Numbered from the stretch's first letter, positions 9,108 to 18,195 are shown. The stretch is DNA of 64,000 nt from Paenibacillus larvae subsp. larvae (GCF_002003265.1 NZ_CP019687.1:620001-684000), one strand, 5' to 3'. Program-made: numbers and translations. The notes: generated from the letters alone by a model not told the origin.

Positions 9108-10426
9108 TGCAGCTTCCGTCACCCCAAAAATATATAGAACATTTGCAGCAGCTTGACCCGGTCAGAGTTAACGGGAAAGTAACACAAGTGATCGGTTTAA
9201 CTGTAGAATCTGAAGGTCCGGATGCCAGTATCGGAGATGTATGTTATATCTATCCTTTAAAATCTGATCAGCCTCTGAAAGCGGAGGTCGTCGGATTCAG
9301 GGACAACAAGGTGATTCTAATGCCCCTGGGTGAGCTGGATTCTATAGGTCCCGGCTGTGACGTGGTAGGGACAGGAAAACCGTTAACCGTTCCAGTCGGT
9401 CATGAACTGCTCGGCAAAGTCCTGGACGGTCTGGGCCAGCCGCTGGATGGTTCGTTTCTGCCTTCCAGAATGACTCAGTATTCTACTAACAATAGTCCGA
9501 ACAATCCGCTGCAGCGCCCGAGAGTACTTGAACCTTTGGGTGTAGGAGTCAAGTGCATTGATGGCCTTTTAACAATCGGACGCGGACAACGTGTAGGTAT
9601 TTTCGCCGGTTCGGGTGTCGGGAAAAGTACCCTCATGGGTATGATCGCCCGCAATACAGAAGCGGATGTAAATGTCATTGCCCTGATTGGCGAGCGCGGA
9701 CGTGAAGTACTGGATTTCATTGAACGGGATCTGGGTCCGGAAGGGCTTGCGCGTTCCGTTGTGATTGTTGCTACTTCCGACCAGCCGGCCCTCATCCGTA
9801 TCAAAGGTGCTTTGATAGCTACCAGTATTGCTGAGTATTTCCGTGATCGCGGATTGAATGTCATGCTGATGATGGATTCCGTTACCCGGTTTGCGATGGC
9901 CCAGCGGGAAGTTGGACTTGCCGTCGGCGAACCGCCGGCAACCAGGGGATATACGCCTTCGGTATTCGCTTTGCTTCCTAAGCTGCTTGAGCGTTCGGGC
10001 AACGGGCCGAAGGGTTCAATTACCGCTTTCTATACCGTCCTGGTTGATGGTGATGATATGAATGAACCTATAGCCGATGCGGTCCGCGGGATATTGGACG
10101 GACATATTGTACTTGACAGGAATCTGGCGCACAAAGGCCACTACCCGGCTATCGACGTACTTTCCAGTGTAAGCCGGGTAATGAAGGAAATTGTGTCTGA
10201 CGAACAACAATCGGCAGCTGATCAGCTTAAGCGCCTTTTGGCTATTTACAGAGATTCGGAAGACCTCATAAATTTGGGGGCGTACCAGAAGGGTTCAAAT
10301 CCGGACATTGATCTGTCCCTTCAGTATATTGAGTCGATCTGGGAATTCACCAGGCAAAAAACAACGGACAAAGTAACGATCGAACAGGCAAAACAGCAGT
10401 TGATTGAGCAATTTTATACGGGATGA
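9107..10426 (+). CDS. fliI: FliI, flagellum-specific export ATPase
   Basis: Hexameric ATPase related to F1-beta that energises type III export of flagellar subunits. It is 439 aa, the standard length. Walker A GSGVGKST is near residues 168-175, Walker B is MLMMDSVTRFA near 250, and family motifs are GERGREV and AVGEPPATRGYTPS. Its start overlaps the fliH stop by one base (TGATG), suggesting translational coupling. Confidence 0.97.
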   Translation: MQLPSPQKYIEHLQQLDPVRVNGKVTQVIGLTVESEGPDASIGDVCYIYPLKSDQPLKAEVVGFRDNKVILMPLGELDSIGPGCDVVGTGKPLTVPVGHELLGKVLDGLGQPLDGSFLPSRMTQYSTNNSPNNPLQRPRVLEPLGVGVKCIDGLLTIGRGQRVGIFAGSGVGKSTLMGMIARNTEADVNVIALIGERGREVLDFIERDLGPEGLARSVVIVATSDQPALIRIKGALIATSIAEYFRDRGLNVMLMMDSVTRFAMAQREVGLAVGEPPATRGYTPSVFALLPKLLERSGNGPKGSITAFYTVLVDGDDMNEPIADAVRGILDGHIVLDRNLAHKGHYPAIDVLSSVSRVMKEIVSDEQQSAADQLKRLLAIYRDSEDLINLGAYQKGSNPDIDLSLQYIESIWEFTRQKTTDKVTIEQAKQQLIEQFYTG

Positions 10427-10436
10427 GTGAGATGTC

Positions 10437-10880
10437 ATGAAATTTCAATATGCTTTTCAACAAATTGTTGATTTGAAGGAGAATGAACGCTCCCAAGCGG
10501 AATGGCATTTATCTGAAGCTATCGGGCTTTTTAATCGGGAACAAAAGAATTTGCTTCATTTGCATGAGAAAAAAAAGGAGCTGCAGGAAAGTATTTTAAC
10601 ATCCAGTGTCGGAAGCGTGCCTGTCTCTGAATTGCAGCTTTTACAGAATTATGTGGCTCACTTAAACGTTCAAATCGAAAAGAAAAATGAAGATGTCCGG
10701 CAGGCAGAACAGAAGGTTCAGCTAAAGCAGCATCATCTGAACGAGCGTATGATGGACGAAAAAGTGTGGTCAAAAGCCAAAGAGAAGGCCTATGAGAAAT
10801 TTAGAGTAACAGCGCTGAAAAAAGAGCAGGAGATGCTTGATGAAATGGCAACCGTACGGCACAAACGAATGTCCTATTAA
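10437..10880 (+). CDS. fliJ: FliJ, flagellar export chaperone
   Basis: A 147-aa, almost entirely helical, Lys/Glu/Gln-rich coiled coil that contacts FliI and FlhA and escorts export chaperones. Identification rests on position between fliI and ylxF, length, and opening FQYAFQQIVDLKENERSQAE, which matches the family. Confidence 0.88.
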   Translation: MKFQYAFQQIVDLKENERSQAEWHLSEAIGLFNREQKNLLHLHEKKKELQESILTSSVGSVPVSELQLLQNYVAHLNVQIEKKNEDVRQAEQKVQLKQHHLNERMMDEKVWSKAKEKAYEKFRVTALKKEQEMLDEMATVRHKRMSY

Positions 10881-10905
10881 GGAACAGACATGAAGGGGAG
10901 GGGAA

Positions 10906-11817
10906 GTGACGGATCCAAATGTAGAAAAATCATCCCAGAGTAAGATGGAACGGTTTCTCGTATGGTTTCTGATCCCTTTTGTATTCACCACCGTATTACT
11001 CGGGGTTTTGATTGCGATATTTAATCATGATGTCATGAATTCGGTTCAAAAAACATTGAGCGACGTACCGATTTTAAACAAACTTATTCCCGAACCTAAA
11101 GGCGGCGGATCAGCTGCCGAGATTAAGGAAAAAGCAGCCCAAAATGACCTGAAAAACAAAGAGGAGCAAATCGGGGAATTATCGGGAAAACTGAATGAAT
11201 TTCAAAAAAAGTATGATGAGCTGAAAGAAAATTTTGATAAAAAAGATGTGGAATTAAAAGAGCTCTCAACTGAGAACGCGGAGTTAAAGGAGCAGTTGGA
11301 AGCAAAGAACAACGCAAAGTATAACGAGCAGCTGAAAAAGCTGGTCAGCTTGTACTCGAACATGTCTCCGGGTAAGGCGGCTCCCATCCTGGAGAGCTTA
11401 ACGCCAAAGGAAACGATTTTGATTTTGAGCATGATGGGAACGGACAGCCGTCAAAAGATTCTGGAGAAGATGGATCCCAAGGAGGCAGCCGACTTTTCCA
11501 TAGCCCTGAAGGATCAGGTTCCGGCGGCTGACAGACAAATTGCTGCTCTGCAGGAACGGGTTAAAGAGCTGCAAAATAAACAAACAGCCGAAGTTTCCAA
11601 TTCCCAGAAGATATCTTCTGAAGAACTTGCAAGTACTTTTTCCGGAATGGACGGTAAATCCGCAGCAGCGATTCTCATTGACATGAATAAAAAAGATGCC
11701 AACAAAGTGATCGCTCTGCTGACAAGTATGGATACGGGATCAAGAGGGCGAATACTGGCTGAAATTGCCAAGGTCGATAGTGCTCTTGCTACTACGATAG
11801 CGTTGCGGCTTGGATAA
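10906..11817 (+). CDS. ylxF: YlxF-like (MotE/MgtE_N type) membrane protein of the fla operon
   Basis: A 303-aa protein with one N-terminal membrane segment (residues 18-40), a long coiled coil (about 65-135) and a C-terminal MgtE-N-like helical repeat. That repeat includes LYSNMSPGKAAPILESL and FSGMDGKSAAAILIDM. It holds the position of B. subtilis ylxF between fliJ and fliK; related MotE proteins chaperone the stator in other bacteria. The GTG start is preceded by AGGGGAGGGG. Exact function is not known from the sequence. Confidence 0.8.
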   Translation: MTDPNVEKSSQSKMERFLVWFLIPFVFTTVLLGVLIAIFNHDVMNSVQKTLSDVPILNKLIPEPKGGGSAAEIKEKAAQNDLKNKEEQIGELSGKLNEFQKKYDELKENFDKKDVELKELSTENAELKEQLEAKNNAKYNEQLKKLVSLYSNMSPGKAAPILESLTPKETILILSMMGTDSRQKILEKMDPKEAADFSIALKDQVPAADRQIAALQERVKELQNKQTAEVSNSQKISSEELASTFSGMDGKSAAAILIDMNKKDANKVIALLTSMDTGSRGRILAEIAKVDSALATTIALRLG

Positions 11818-11852
11818 GATTTCATTTTACAGGGAAAGGAGGTGAAAAAGAC

Positions 11853-13256
11853 ATGGATATGATGAATGCTTTAACCGCTTTGGTATCCGGAGGAAGTTTG
11901 CCTAAAGATCTGTCAGGCAAAACGGGAGGAGCTGGTGATAAGGCTGGCGGAACCTCTTTTTCCGATCTGCTTGGCGGTCAGCCGGATAATTTGATGAAAG
12001 AGGAAAAGACGGATGAAGGCGGTTTGCCAGCAGCTTTTCTGCTTAGTATATTGCCGCTGCAGACAGCTTCAATAGAAGAAGCAGGTGCCGGCCAGCATGT
12101 AGACGGACAGATGCAAATACCCGAAATTTTGCTGGGCCTGTTGAATCAGAATGAAGAGGTCGCCTCCAAATTGCTGCAGAATCCGGACTTCCAGGCATGG
12201 ATTCAAGAAACGGCAGATGTGCTGAACTCCTGGAACGGTCAAGAAGCCGAGATGACTAGGCCGGTTGATCTTCTTGAAGCCCAGCAAGTACTGTTGGATC
12301 TGATGACACTGCAGCACACGCAATCAGGCAATCCTGTTATTCGGCATCTGGCGGATGAATTGGCCGCTGTTGTCCAGCCTGTTTTGGCAACATTTGCTGA
12401 AGAGGATCAGCGTGCGGGAAATCCCTTGAACATTTCTGACTTAGGAACGGAACCGGATGTACAAAAGGGGGCAATCACGCCGGCTGCTTCTCGTAAACCG
12501 GACAACGTTCCTGCCAAACCGGACAGCATGACAGGTGCAGAAAATGTCGAGATTAAGGTTCAGACAATTTCCGAAAAGCAGCCTGCAACCCAACTACAAG
12601 CAAATAAAGCTTTGGAAATGATGGCAGCAAAAAGCGGATATGGAACAGCTTTGCAGCAGCCTGTTGAGGAAACAGGAAGCCTTCTGGCAAAGAATGCACC
12701 ACAGGAATCCGCAGAGCCTGTACTTCAGCAGACTCTTCAAGACCCTTTTAAAGCCTTGGGCCAGACAGAAACAGCGGAAACCGAACAGCTCGCCATGAAC
12801 GCCAAACGGTTTGCCGAAGAGATGAGTACGCATCTGCTTAAAAATCAGATGAAGTTCATGATGAAAGAAGGAGTTTCGGAAGCCAAACTGACCCTGTACC
12901 CGAGGCAGCTGGGCCATGTGGAAGTGAAGATTTTGATGCACCAGGGTCAGCTTGTTGCCCAGTTTGTAGCGGAAACCATGGCCGGAAAGGATGCCTTGGA
13001 AAGCCAACTGGTCCAGCTCAGACAGACTTTGCAGCAGCAGGGAATTCAGGTGCAGAAGCTGGAAGTGACGCATAATAGCGAAGCATCCGGCATGTTCCAG
13101 GACAACAGGCAGCAGCAAGGTTCCAAGCAGTCTTACAGCCAACAAAAAACAAGGACCTTTTTTGGTGAGGAACTGCTTACTGCTTCTGAGGAAATTGAGC
13201 TGCGTGAAGAACTGAGGCGTGCGACATACGGCAATGCGTTTGGAGCAAGTGTGTAA
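11853..13256 (+). CDS. fliK: FliK, flagellar hook-length control protein
   Basis: Secreted ruler that measures the hook and switches export specificity through FlhB. It is 467 aa with a low-complexity, Gln/Glu/Ala-rich N-terminal two thirds. The conserved C-terminal domain (about residues 330-415) contains EAKLTLYPRQLGHVEVKI and LRQTLQQQGI. AAAGGAGGTGAAAAA precedes the ATG. Confidence 0.92.
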   Translation: MDMMNALTALVSGGSLPKDLSGKTGGAGDKAGGTSFSDLLGGQPDNLMKEEKTDEGGLPAAFLLSILPLQTASIEEAGAGQHVDGQMQIPEILLGLLNQNEEVASKLLQNPDFQAWIQETADVLNSWNGQEAEMTRPVDLLEAQQVLLDLMTLQHTQSGNPVIRHLADELAAVVQPVLATFAEEDQRAGNPLNISDLGTEPDVQKGAITPAASRKPDNVPAKPDSMTGAENVEIKVQTISEKQPATQLQANKALEMMAAKSGYGTALQQPVEETGSLLAKNAPQESAEPVLQQTLQDPFKALGQTETAETEQLAMNAKRFAEEMSTHLLKNQMKFMMKEGVSEAKLTLYPRQLGHVEVKILMHQGQLVAQFVAETMAGKDALESQLVQLRQTLQQQGIQVQKLEVTHNSEASGMFQDNRQQQGSKQSYSQQKTRTFFGEELLTASEEIELREELRRATYGNAFGASV

Positions 13257-13291
13257 GCAGCCGGTTTCATTAGAAGAGTGGAGGTGAAGAA

Positions 13292-13885
13292 ATGGCAGAC
13301 ATATTGCGAACTGCGGGTGACCTAAAAAACTTTGAGGTAAAGACAAGGGATAAGTTGTCAGTAAACCAGAAATCCGAGACAAAGACGATGCGAAGCGGAG
13401 GCAATTCATCGCTCGGGAAAGACGATTTTCTTAAGATTCTCATTGCCCAATTGGTAAACCAGAACCCTATGGATCCAATGAACGATAAGGAATTTATTGC
13501 TCAGATGGCCCAGTTCACAGCCGTGGAACAGATGACTTTTATGGCGGAACAAATGTATGATCTTCGGCAATCATTGGGCGGTGCATCCACTTTGATAGGA
13601 AAACATGTCAGCTATTTGACGGTGAATGAAAAACAGGAAGTCATAACCAAACAAGGGGTTGTGGATGCGATTATCATGAAAAATGGTATGGCTCATGTGG
13701 TAATCGGAAAAGAGGAAATTCCCATTGATCTTATCACCAGAGTTGGCGATTCACCAGCTCCTGAGCCGGATCCAGGTGAAAAGCCCGACAAACCAGGTGA
13801 AAAGCCCGACAAACCAGGTGAAAAACCCGATAAACCAAACGATAAAACCGGGAAACCAGAAATATTCGGGGCGGATAAAGCATGA
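13292..13885 (+). CDS. flgD: FlgD, flagellar hook-capping protein, with Pro/Lys repeat tail
   Basis: Scaffold for hook polymerisation. The conserved N-terminal region (about residues 45-90) includes KDDFLKILIAQLVNQNPMDP and AQFTAVEQM. The C-terminal part is short, followed by a repetitive tail with GEKPDKP three times, encoded by a 21-bp tandem repeat (13772-13834). It overlaps the next gene by four bases (ATGA). Confidence 0.93.
   Translation: MADILRTAGDLKNFEVKTRDKLSVNQKSETKTMRSGGNSSLGKDDFLKILIAQLVNQNPMDPMNDKEFIAQMAQFTAVEQMTFMAEQMYDLRQSLGGASTLIGKHVSYLTVNEKQEVITKQGVVDAIIMKNGMAHVVIGKEEIPIDLITRVGDSPAPEPDPGEKPDKPGEKPDKPGEKPDKPNDKTGKPEIFGADKA
13772..13834 (+). repeat. Three 21-bp tandem repeats in flgD
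   Basis: The unit starts CCAGGTGAAAAGCCCGAC and is repeated three times in frame. The first two copies are identical and the third has two changes. It encodes the P-G-E-K-P-D-K tail of FlgD and can change in copy number by slippage without shifting the frame. Confidence 0.9.
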
Positions 13886-14271
13886 CCGATCGTATTCATG
13901 CAGGACAGTTTTTTCATAAGCGGATTATTCCGGCTTCGGGGAGAACTGCCTCCGCATCTACTAGGGACTATGACAATCCTCCAGCTTCGAGCTTTCAGCA
14001 GTTCCTTCAGCAAAACCTGGTTACGTTCAGCCATCATGCTGAAATGCGTTTTAAGCAAAGGGGCATTGTGCTTACTCCGGAACAGCTAAGCCGTTTGGAC
14101 AAAGCTATGGATAAGGCCGCCACCAAAGGGGCTAAAAATTCTCTGATGATGCTGGACGGTACAGCCTTGATCGTCAACGTTCCGAACAAAACTGTCGTAA
14201 CGGCAATGGATGCTACTTCGATGAAGGATCGTATGTTTACGAAAATAGACAGTGCGATTATTATTTCCTAA
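13882..14271 (+). CDS. Conserved flagellar operon protein of unknown function (TIGR02530 type)
   Basis: A 129-aa protein that overlaps flgD by ATGA. Its core, FSHHAEMRFKQRGIVLTPEQ (residues 52-71), and the later VNVPNKTVVTAMDATSMKDRMFTKID-type end are features of a short family found between flgD and flgE in Gram-positive flagellar operons. No catalytic motif or membrane segment is visible. A role in hook assembly is inferred only from location. Confidence 0.75.
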   Translation: MTDRIHAGQFFHKRIIPASGRTASASTRDYDNPPASSFQQFLQQNLVTFSHHAEMRFKQRGIVLTPEQLSRLDKAMDKAATKGAKNSLMMLDGTALIVNVPNKTVVTAMDATSMKDRMFTKIDSAIIIS

Positions 14272-14275
14272 TAAA

Positions 14276-14301
14276 GAGGCTGGCCCAAGCGTGGAAGCCT
14301 C
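14276..14301 (+). other. Stem-loop upstream of flgE
   Basis: GAGGCT (14276-14281) pairs with AGCCTC (14296-14301). An overlapping alternative stem uses GCTGGC and GCCAGC. No U-tract follows; it may be an mRNA stability or translation element ahead of the hook gene. Confidence 0.4.
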
Positions 14302-14359
14302 GAGCCAGCAGATCGACAGAAGCGGCTCAATCATCTCAAATCTTAGGGAGGAAATGTGT

Positions 14360-15172
14360 ATGTTAAGATCAATGTATTCCGGTATTTCCGGAATGAGAGG
14401 ATTTCAAACCAAGTTGGACGTCATTGGCAACAATATCGCAAACGTAAATACAATCGGATTTAAAGGCAGCCGTGTCATGTTCCAGGATCTGATGAGTCAA
14501 ACCATCAGAGGGGCAACAGGACCAACTGATACGCAAGGGGGAGTAAACGGACAGCAAATCGGCCTTGGCAGTACGGTAGCTTCTATTGATACCCTTCATA
14601 CAAATACTGGTGCAATGAATACGTACGTAAAAACGGACATGAGAATTGAAGGAGACGGATATTTTGCGGTAAAAACTTCTTCAGAATCCGACACATATTA
14701 TTTGACCCGCGCAGGAAATTTTAAAGTAGATGCGCAAAGGCGTCTGGTAACCGCTGATGGCATGCTTGTTTTAAATTCGGACGGGGATCCAATCGAATTT
14801 AGTGAAAATATGACCGACTACTCTTTCGGAGCGGATGGTACTATTACACAAATTTTAAAAGGAGGCGAAAAAGAAACGATTGGCCAAATCGGTGTCGTAA
14901 AAGTCACCAACCCATCCGGACTGATGAAAGTAGGAGGCAACTTATTCGAATTAACTCCAAACGCTCACGATGGAGACCCTGGAATTTCAACTCCCAAGAA
15001 CGCAGAAACCGGAACGGGAACTCTTATGACAGGCTCGCTGGAAATGTCCAATGTAGACTTGACCAGTGAATTTACAGAAATGATCGTTGCCCAGCGCGGT
15101 TTCCAGGCCAACTCCCGCATTATCACCACTTCCGATGAAGTACTGCAGGAAGTTGTCAACCTGAAACGATAA
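14360..15172 (+). CDS. flgE: FlgE, flagellar hook protein (short Bacillus type)
   Basis: Major hook subunit, 270 aa. Starts are in frame at 14354 and 14360; AGGGAGGA at 14345-14352 favours 14360, giving MLRSMYSGISGMRG. The N-terminal axial motif is VIGNNIANVNTIGFK; the C-terminal helix MIVAQRGFQANSRIITTSDE is typical of hook/distal rod proteins. It has been named flgG in older Bacillus annotation; position after flgD supports hook protein. Confidence 0.9.
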   Translation: MLRSMYSGISGMRGFQTKLDVIGNNIANVNTIGFKGSRVMFQDLMSQTIRGATGPTDTQGGVNGQQIGLGSTVASIDTLHTNTGAMNTYVKTDMRIEGDGYFAVKTSSESDTYYLTRAGNFKVDAQRRLVTADGMLVLNSDGDPIEFSENMTDYSFGADGTITQILKGGEKETIGQIGVVKVTNPSGLMKVGGNLFELTPNAHDGDPGISTPKNAETGTGTLMTGSLEMSNVDLTSEFTEMIVAQRGFQANSRIITTSDEVLQEVVNLKR

Positions 15173-15184
15173 GATTGAATCCAT

Positions 15185-15207
15185 AGAGGGGAGGTCCTCT
15201 CCCCTCT
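15185..15207 (+). other. Stem-loop between flgE and swrD
   Basis: AGAGGGGAG (15185-15193) pairs perfectly with CTCCCCTCT (15199-15207) around a 5-nt loop, followed by TATCTT and then the AGGAGG of the next gene. It could attenuate transcription or protect the flgE 3' end. Confidence 0.6.
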
Positions 15208-15224
15208 TATCTTAGGAGGAGCAT

Positions 15225-15446
15225 ATGGTTTCCCTCACACGATTAAATGGTAAAGCCATTGTAATCAATGCGCTTTTGATCGAAACCATTGAAGAAACGC
15301 CCGATACCGTCATCTCGCTTACCACCGGAAAAAAGATCATGGTGCTGGAATCGGCAGAAACGGTCATCGGACTGATTCAAGCCTATATGCAAAAAATTGG
15401 CACCATACATACTACAATTCAGTCGATGAATACGGAGGGGTCGTAA
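15225..15446 (+). CDS. swrD: SwrD/FlbD-family small flagellar protein
   Basis: A 73-aa protein with the family opening VSLTRLNGKAIVINALLIE and core TPDTVISLTTGKKIMVLES. In B. subtilis the same-position gene (swrD, formerly ylzI) raises flagellar motor power for swarming. AGGAGG precedes the ATG. It overlaps the start of fliL by one base. Confidence 0.85.
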   Translation: MVSLTRLNGKAIVINALLIETIEETPDTVISLTTGKKIMVLESAETVIGLIQAYMQKIGTIHTTIQSMNTEGS

Positions 15447-15898
15447 TGGCTAAAAACCGATTTTTCCTGATACTTATCTCAATCCTGCTAGCCATTTCGC
15501 TGGTTTTGGTTTCGGCTATTTTTGCTTTCAAATTTTTGAACAACAAAGACAAGGGAAGCAGTGAAAGTTCCAGTAAGGCGCTAACGACGGCCGAAATGAA
15601 GTAACAGACCGTTTTGGTCAAAGACGTAACAACCAACCTGGCTTCTCCCGGGACGTTTGTAAAAGTCAGTTTTGCTTTTGAAATGGACAGTAAAAAGGCG
15701 AAGGCCGATCTTGAAAACCTGCTAGATTCCAGAGTGAAGGGGACGATTATCCGGACGCTGTCCGATATGACAGCCGAGCAGGTACAGGGCAGCAAAGGAC
15801 AAGATAATCTGACGAAAACGCTGGAAAAATTAATTAACGACCAGATAAAGGAAGGGAAAGTCAGACAAGTCAGCATCACGGATATCGTGGTCCAATAG
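15446..15898 (+). pseudogene. fliL: fliL interrupted by an in-frame TAA
   Basis: FliL surrounds the stator and supports torque. Codons 1-52 give the membrane anchor (FFLILISILLAISLVLVSAI). A TAA at 15602-15604 then interrupts the gene, and the same frame continues for 97 codons with family sequence: VKDVTTNLASPGTFVKVSF and GSKGQDNLTKTLEKLINDQI. Because the frame is unchanged, this is a substitution, not an indel. A restart at TTG 15614 has no ribosome-binding site. Function would require readthrough or suppression. Confidence 0.85.
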
Positions 15899-15940
15899 CA
15901 GAAACGGTATCCGTTTAACGGGATCAAGGGGGTGACACTT

Positions 15941-16939
15941 ATGGTAGATGTTTTGTCTCAGAATGAAATAGATGCTCTATTGGCGGCTCTTTCCTCAGGA
16001 GAGATGGATGCGGAAGAGCTGAAAAAAGAAGAGACACAGAGGAAAATCCGGTCCTACGATTTTAAGCGGGCAGTCCGGTTTTCCAAGGATCATATTCGCA
16101 GTTTGACACGTATTCACGAGAATTTTGCCCGTTATTTAACCACTTATTTTTCAGCCCAACTAAGAACGTTTGTGCAAATTAATGTGGTTCAGGTTGAACA
16201 GCTTCCTTACGATGAATTTATCCGTTCCATTCCGAAAATGACCATTCTGAATATTTTTGAGGCAGAGCCATTGGAAGGGCGGATGGTTATGGAGGTTCAC
16301 CCTAACGTAGCTTATGCCATGCTTGACCATTTGCTTGGTGGTGTAGGAGTTTCTCCCTCCAAGATCAATGCTTTAACCGAAATTGAAACAATTGTCATGG
16401 AGAGAATTTTCAGCAAGGCATTTGACAGTCTTCAAGAAGCATGGAAAACGGTGGTGGACCTTCAGCCCCGGCTGGAAGCGCTGGAGACGAATCCGCAGTT
16501 TATGCAAATTGTATCGCCGAATGAGACGATAGCACTCATTTCACTTAGCACTAAAATTGGGGATACGACAGGTATGATTAACCTTTGTATTCCGCATGTG
16601 GTTATTGAACCGATTATGCCAAGGCTATCCGTTCATTCCTGGTTCGTGTCGCAGAAGAAGTCCCGGGCTCCGGAAGAGGTGGAAGCCTTACAATTCCGCC
16701 TAAATCAGGCTAAGCTTCCTTTTGTTGCAGAACTGGGCAGCTCACACATTACCGTGCATGAGTTTTTGAACTTATCCGTCGGGGATGTAATTACATTGCA
16801 AAAGCCCGTGAACGAACCCTTAAAGATTCGGATTGGCGATAAATATAAATATACCGGCAGTCCAGGTACCGTAAGGGGGAAAATGGCTGTTCAGATTAAT
16901 GAACCTGTAAGCGAAGGAGAAGAGGAATATGACGAATAA
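15941..16939 (+). CDS. fliM: FliM, flagellar motor switch protein
   Basis: C-ring protein that binds phospho-CheY and sets rotation direction. It is 332 aa from ATG 15941 with GGGGGTGA upstream. The N-terminal CheY-binding motif LSQNEIDALLAAL is present. The middle CheC-like domain contains RSLTRIHENFARYLTTYF and FIRSIPKMTILNIFE. The C-terminal SpoA domain follows. It overlaps fliY by 11 bases. Confidence 0.96.
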   Translation: MVDVLSQNEIDALLAALSSGEMDAEELKKEETQRKIRSYDFKRAVRFSKDHIRSLTRIHENFARYLTTYFSAQLRTFVQINVVQVEQLPYDEFIRSIPKMTILNIFEAEPLEGRMVMEVHPNVAYAMLDHLLGGVGVSPSKINALTEIETIVMERIFSKAFDSLQEAWKTVVDLQPRLEALETNPQFMQIVSPNETIALISLSTKIGDTTGMINLCIPHVVIEPIMPRLSVHSWFVSQKKSRAPEEVEALQFRLNQAKLPFVAELGSSHITVHEFLNLSVGDVITLQKPVNEPLKIRIGDKYKYTGSPGTVRGKMAVQINEPVSEGEEEYDE

Positions 16940-18176
16940 CAAGGATTATCTCTCTCAGGAAGAGATAGATGCTTTGCTTATGCAGACATCCGATGACCGT
17001 TCCGATTCATCAGAAGGCGGCAGCAGTTATTCTCCGGCTGTGGAAGACTTTCTATCAGGCCTGGAACAGGACGCCCTTGGAGAAATTGGAAATATCACGT
17101 TTGGCAGCGCAGCAACGGCATTATCTACTTTATTAGGAAAGAAAGTCGAAATTACTACTCCCAAAGTATCAGTCATTGCACGTGAGGACCTCGTGAACGA
17201 ATTCTCGAAGCCTCATGTGGCAGTCCATGTAAAATATGTAGATGGTTTTCATGGCATCAATCTGCTCGTGATTAAAAGAAGTGATGCACAAGTAATTGCT
17301 GACTTGATGATGGGCGGAGACGGACATCCGGAGACGGATGAGCTGAGTGAAATTCATTTAAGTGCCGTTCAGGAGGCGATGAACCAGATGATGGGATCAT
17401 CAGCCACCTCGATGTCGATAATCTTTAACCGACTTGTGAATATTTCGCCACCGGGAATTGATATTATGCGTTTGTCCGAAGGAGAAGGAAATTTACCTGA
17501 CGAAGACGTATTTATTAAAATATCATTCCGCCTGACTATAGGCGATTTGATAGATTCCACGATTATGCAGCTCCTGCCTGTAGACTTCTCCAAAGAAATG
17601 GTTTCCAACATGCTTGGAGAGGGTACCCAGACAGAAGAGGAAACAGCTGCAGCCTTAACGATGGAACCGGAACTGACTTCTTCGGCTTCCATCCCGGAAG
17701 AAAAGGAGGTTCAGCCACCTATGCCTGCTTCACAACATGACTATACCCAGGCACCGCCGGCCAGGCAACAGCCGCATGAAGGAGGATCTGCATATCTGGC
17801 TTCGCCTGCATACAAAGAAGAGCCGGCGGCATCTTCGGGCATGATGCAGCGTAACGTCAATGTCCAGCCTGTGCAGTTTTCCAATTTGCAAGCTGGAGGC
17901 TACGCCCAGGCAGATGAAACCAATTTGAATCTGCTTCTTGATATTCCGCTTAAAGTAACAGTGGAACTTGGAAGAACCAACAAAATGATTAAAGATATCT
18001 TGGAACTGCAGCAGGGTTCGATTGTGGAATTAGACAAACTCGCTGGCGAACCGGTCGATATCCTTGTGAATAACAAGCTGATTGCGAAAGGCGAAGTAGT
18101 AGTTATCGATGAAAACTTTGGGGTTCGCGTCACAGATATCGTCAGTCAGTTTGACCGTATCCAGAAGATTCAATAA
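16929..18176 (+). CDS. fliY: FliY, flagellar motor switch protein with CheY-P phosphatase domain
   Basis: C-ring subunit of Firmicutes that also dephosphorylates CheY-P. It is 415 aa. The N-terminal CheY-binding motif is LSQEEIDALLMQT. CheC-like active-site helices are LGEIGNITFGSAATALS (near residue 55) and AVQEAMNQMMGSSATS (near 150). A Pro/Gln/Ala-rich linker spans about 230-325. The C-terminal SpoA domain contains LDIPLKVTVELGRT and VDILVNNKLIAKGEVVVI-type sequence. An IS element is inserted just downstream. Confidence 0.95.
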   Translation: MTNNKDYLSQEEIDALLMQTSDDRSDSSEGGSSYSPAVEDFLSGLEQDALGEIGNITFGSAATALSTLLGKKVEITTPKVSVIAREDLVNEFSKPHVAVHVKYVDGFHGINLLVIKRSDAQVIADLMMGGDGHPETDELSEIHLSAVQEAMNQMMGSSATSMSIIFNRLVNISPPGIDIMRLSEGEGNLPDEDVFIKISFRLTIGDLIDSTIMQLLPVDFSKEMVSNMLGEGTQTEEETAAALTMEPELTSSASIPEEKEVQPPMPASQHDYTQAPPARQQPHEGGSAYLASPAYKEEPAASSGMMQRNVNVQPVQFSNLQAGGYAQADETNLNLLLDIPLKVTVELGRTNKMIKDILELQQGSIVELDKLAGEPVDILVNNKLIAKGEVVVIDENFGVRVTDIVSQFDRIQKIQ

Positions 18177-18186
18177 CACAATTTTT

Positions 18187-18192
18187 AGGAGG
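18187..18192 (+). promoter_or_regulatory. Orphaned cheY ribosome-binding site
   Basis: AGGAGG, followed by ACTGTTTAGTA. Removing the IS element and one target copy would place this 11 nt before the cheY ATG. It is now 1.4 kb away from the gene. Confidence 0.75.
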
Positions 18193-18195
18193 ACT

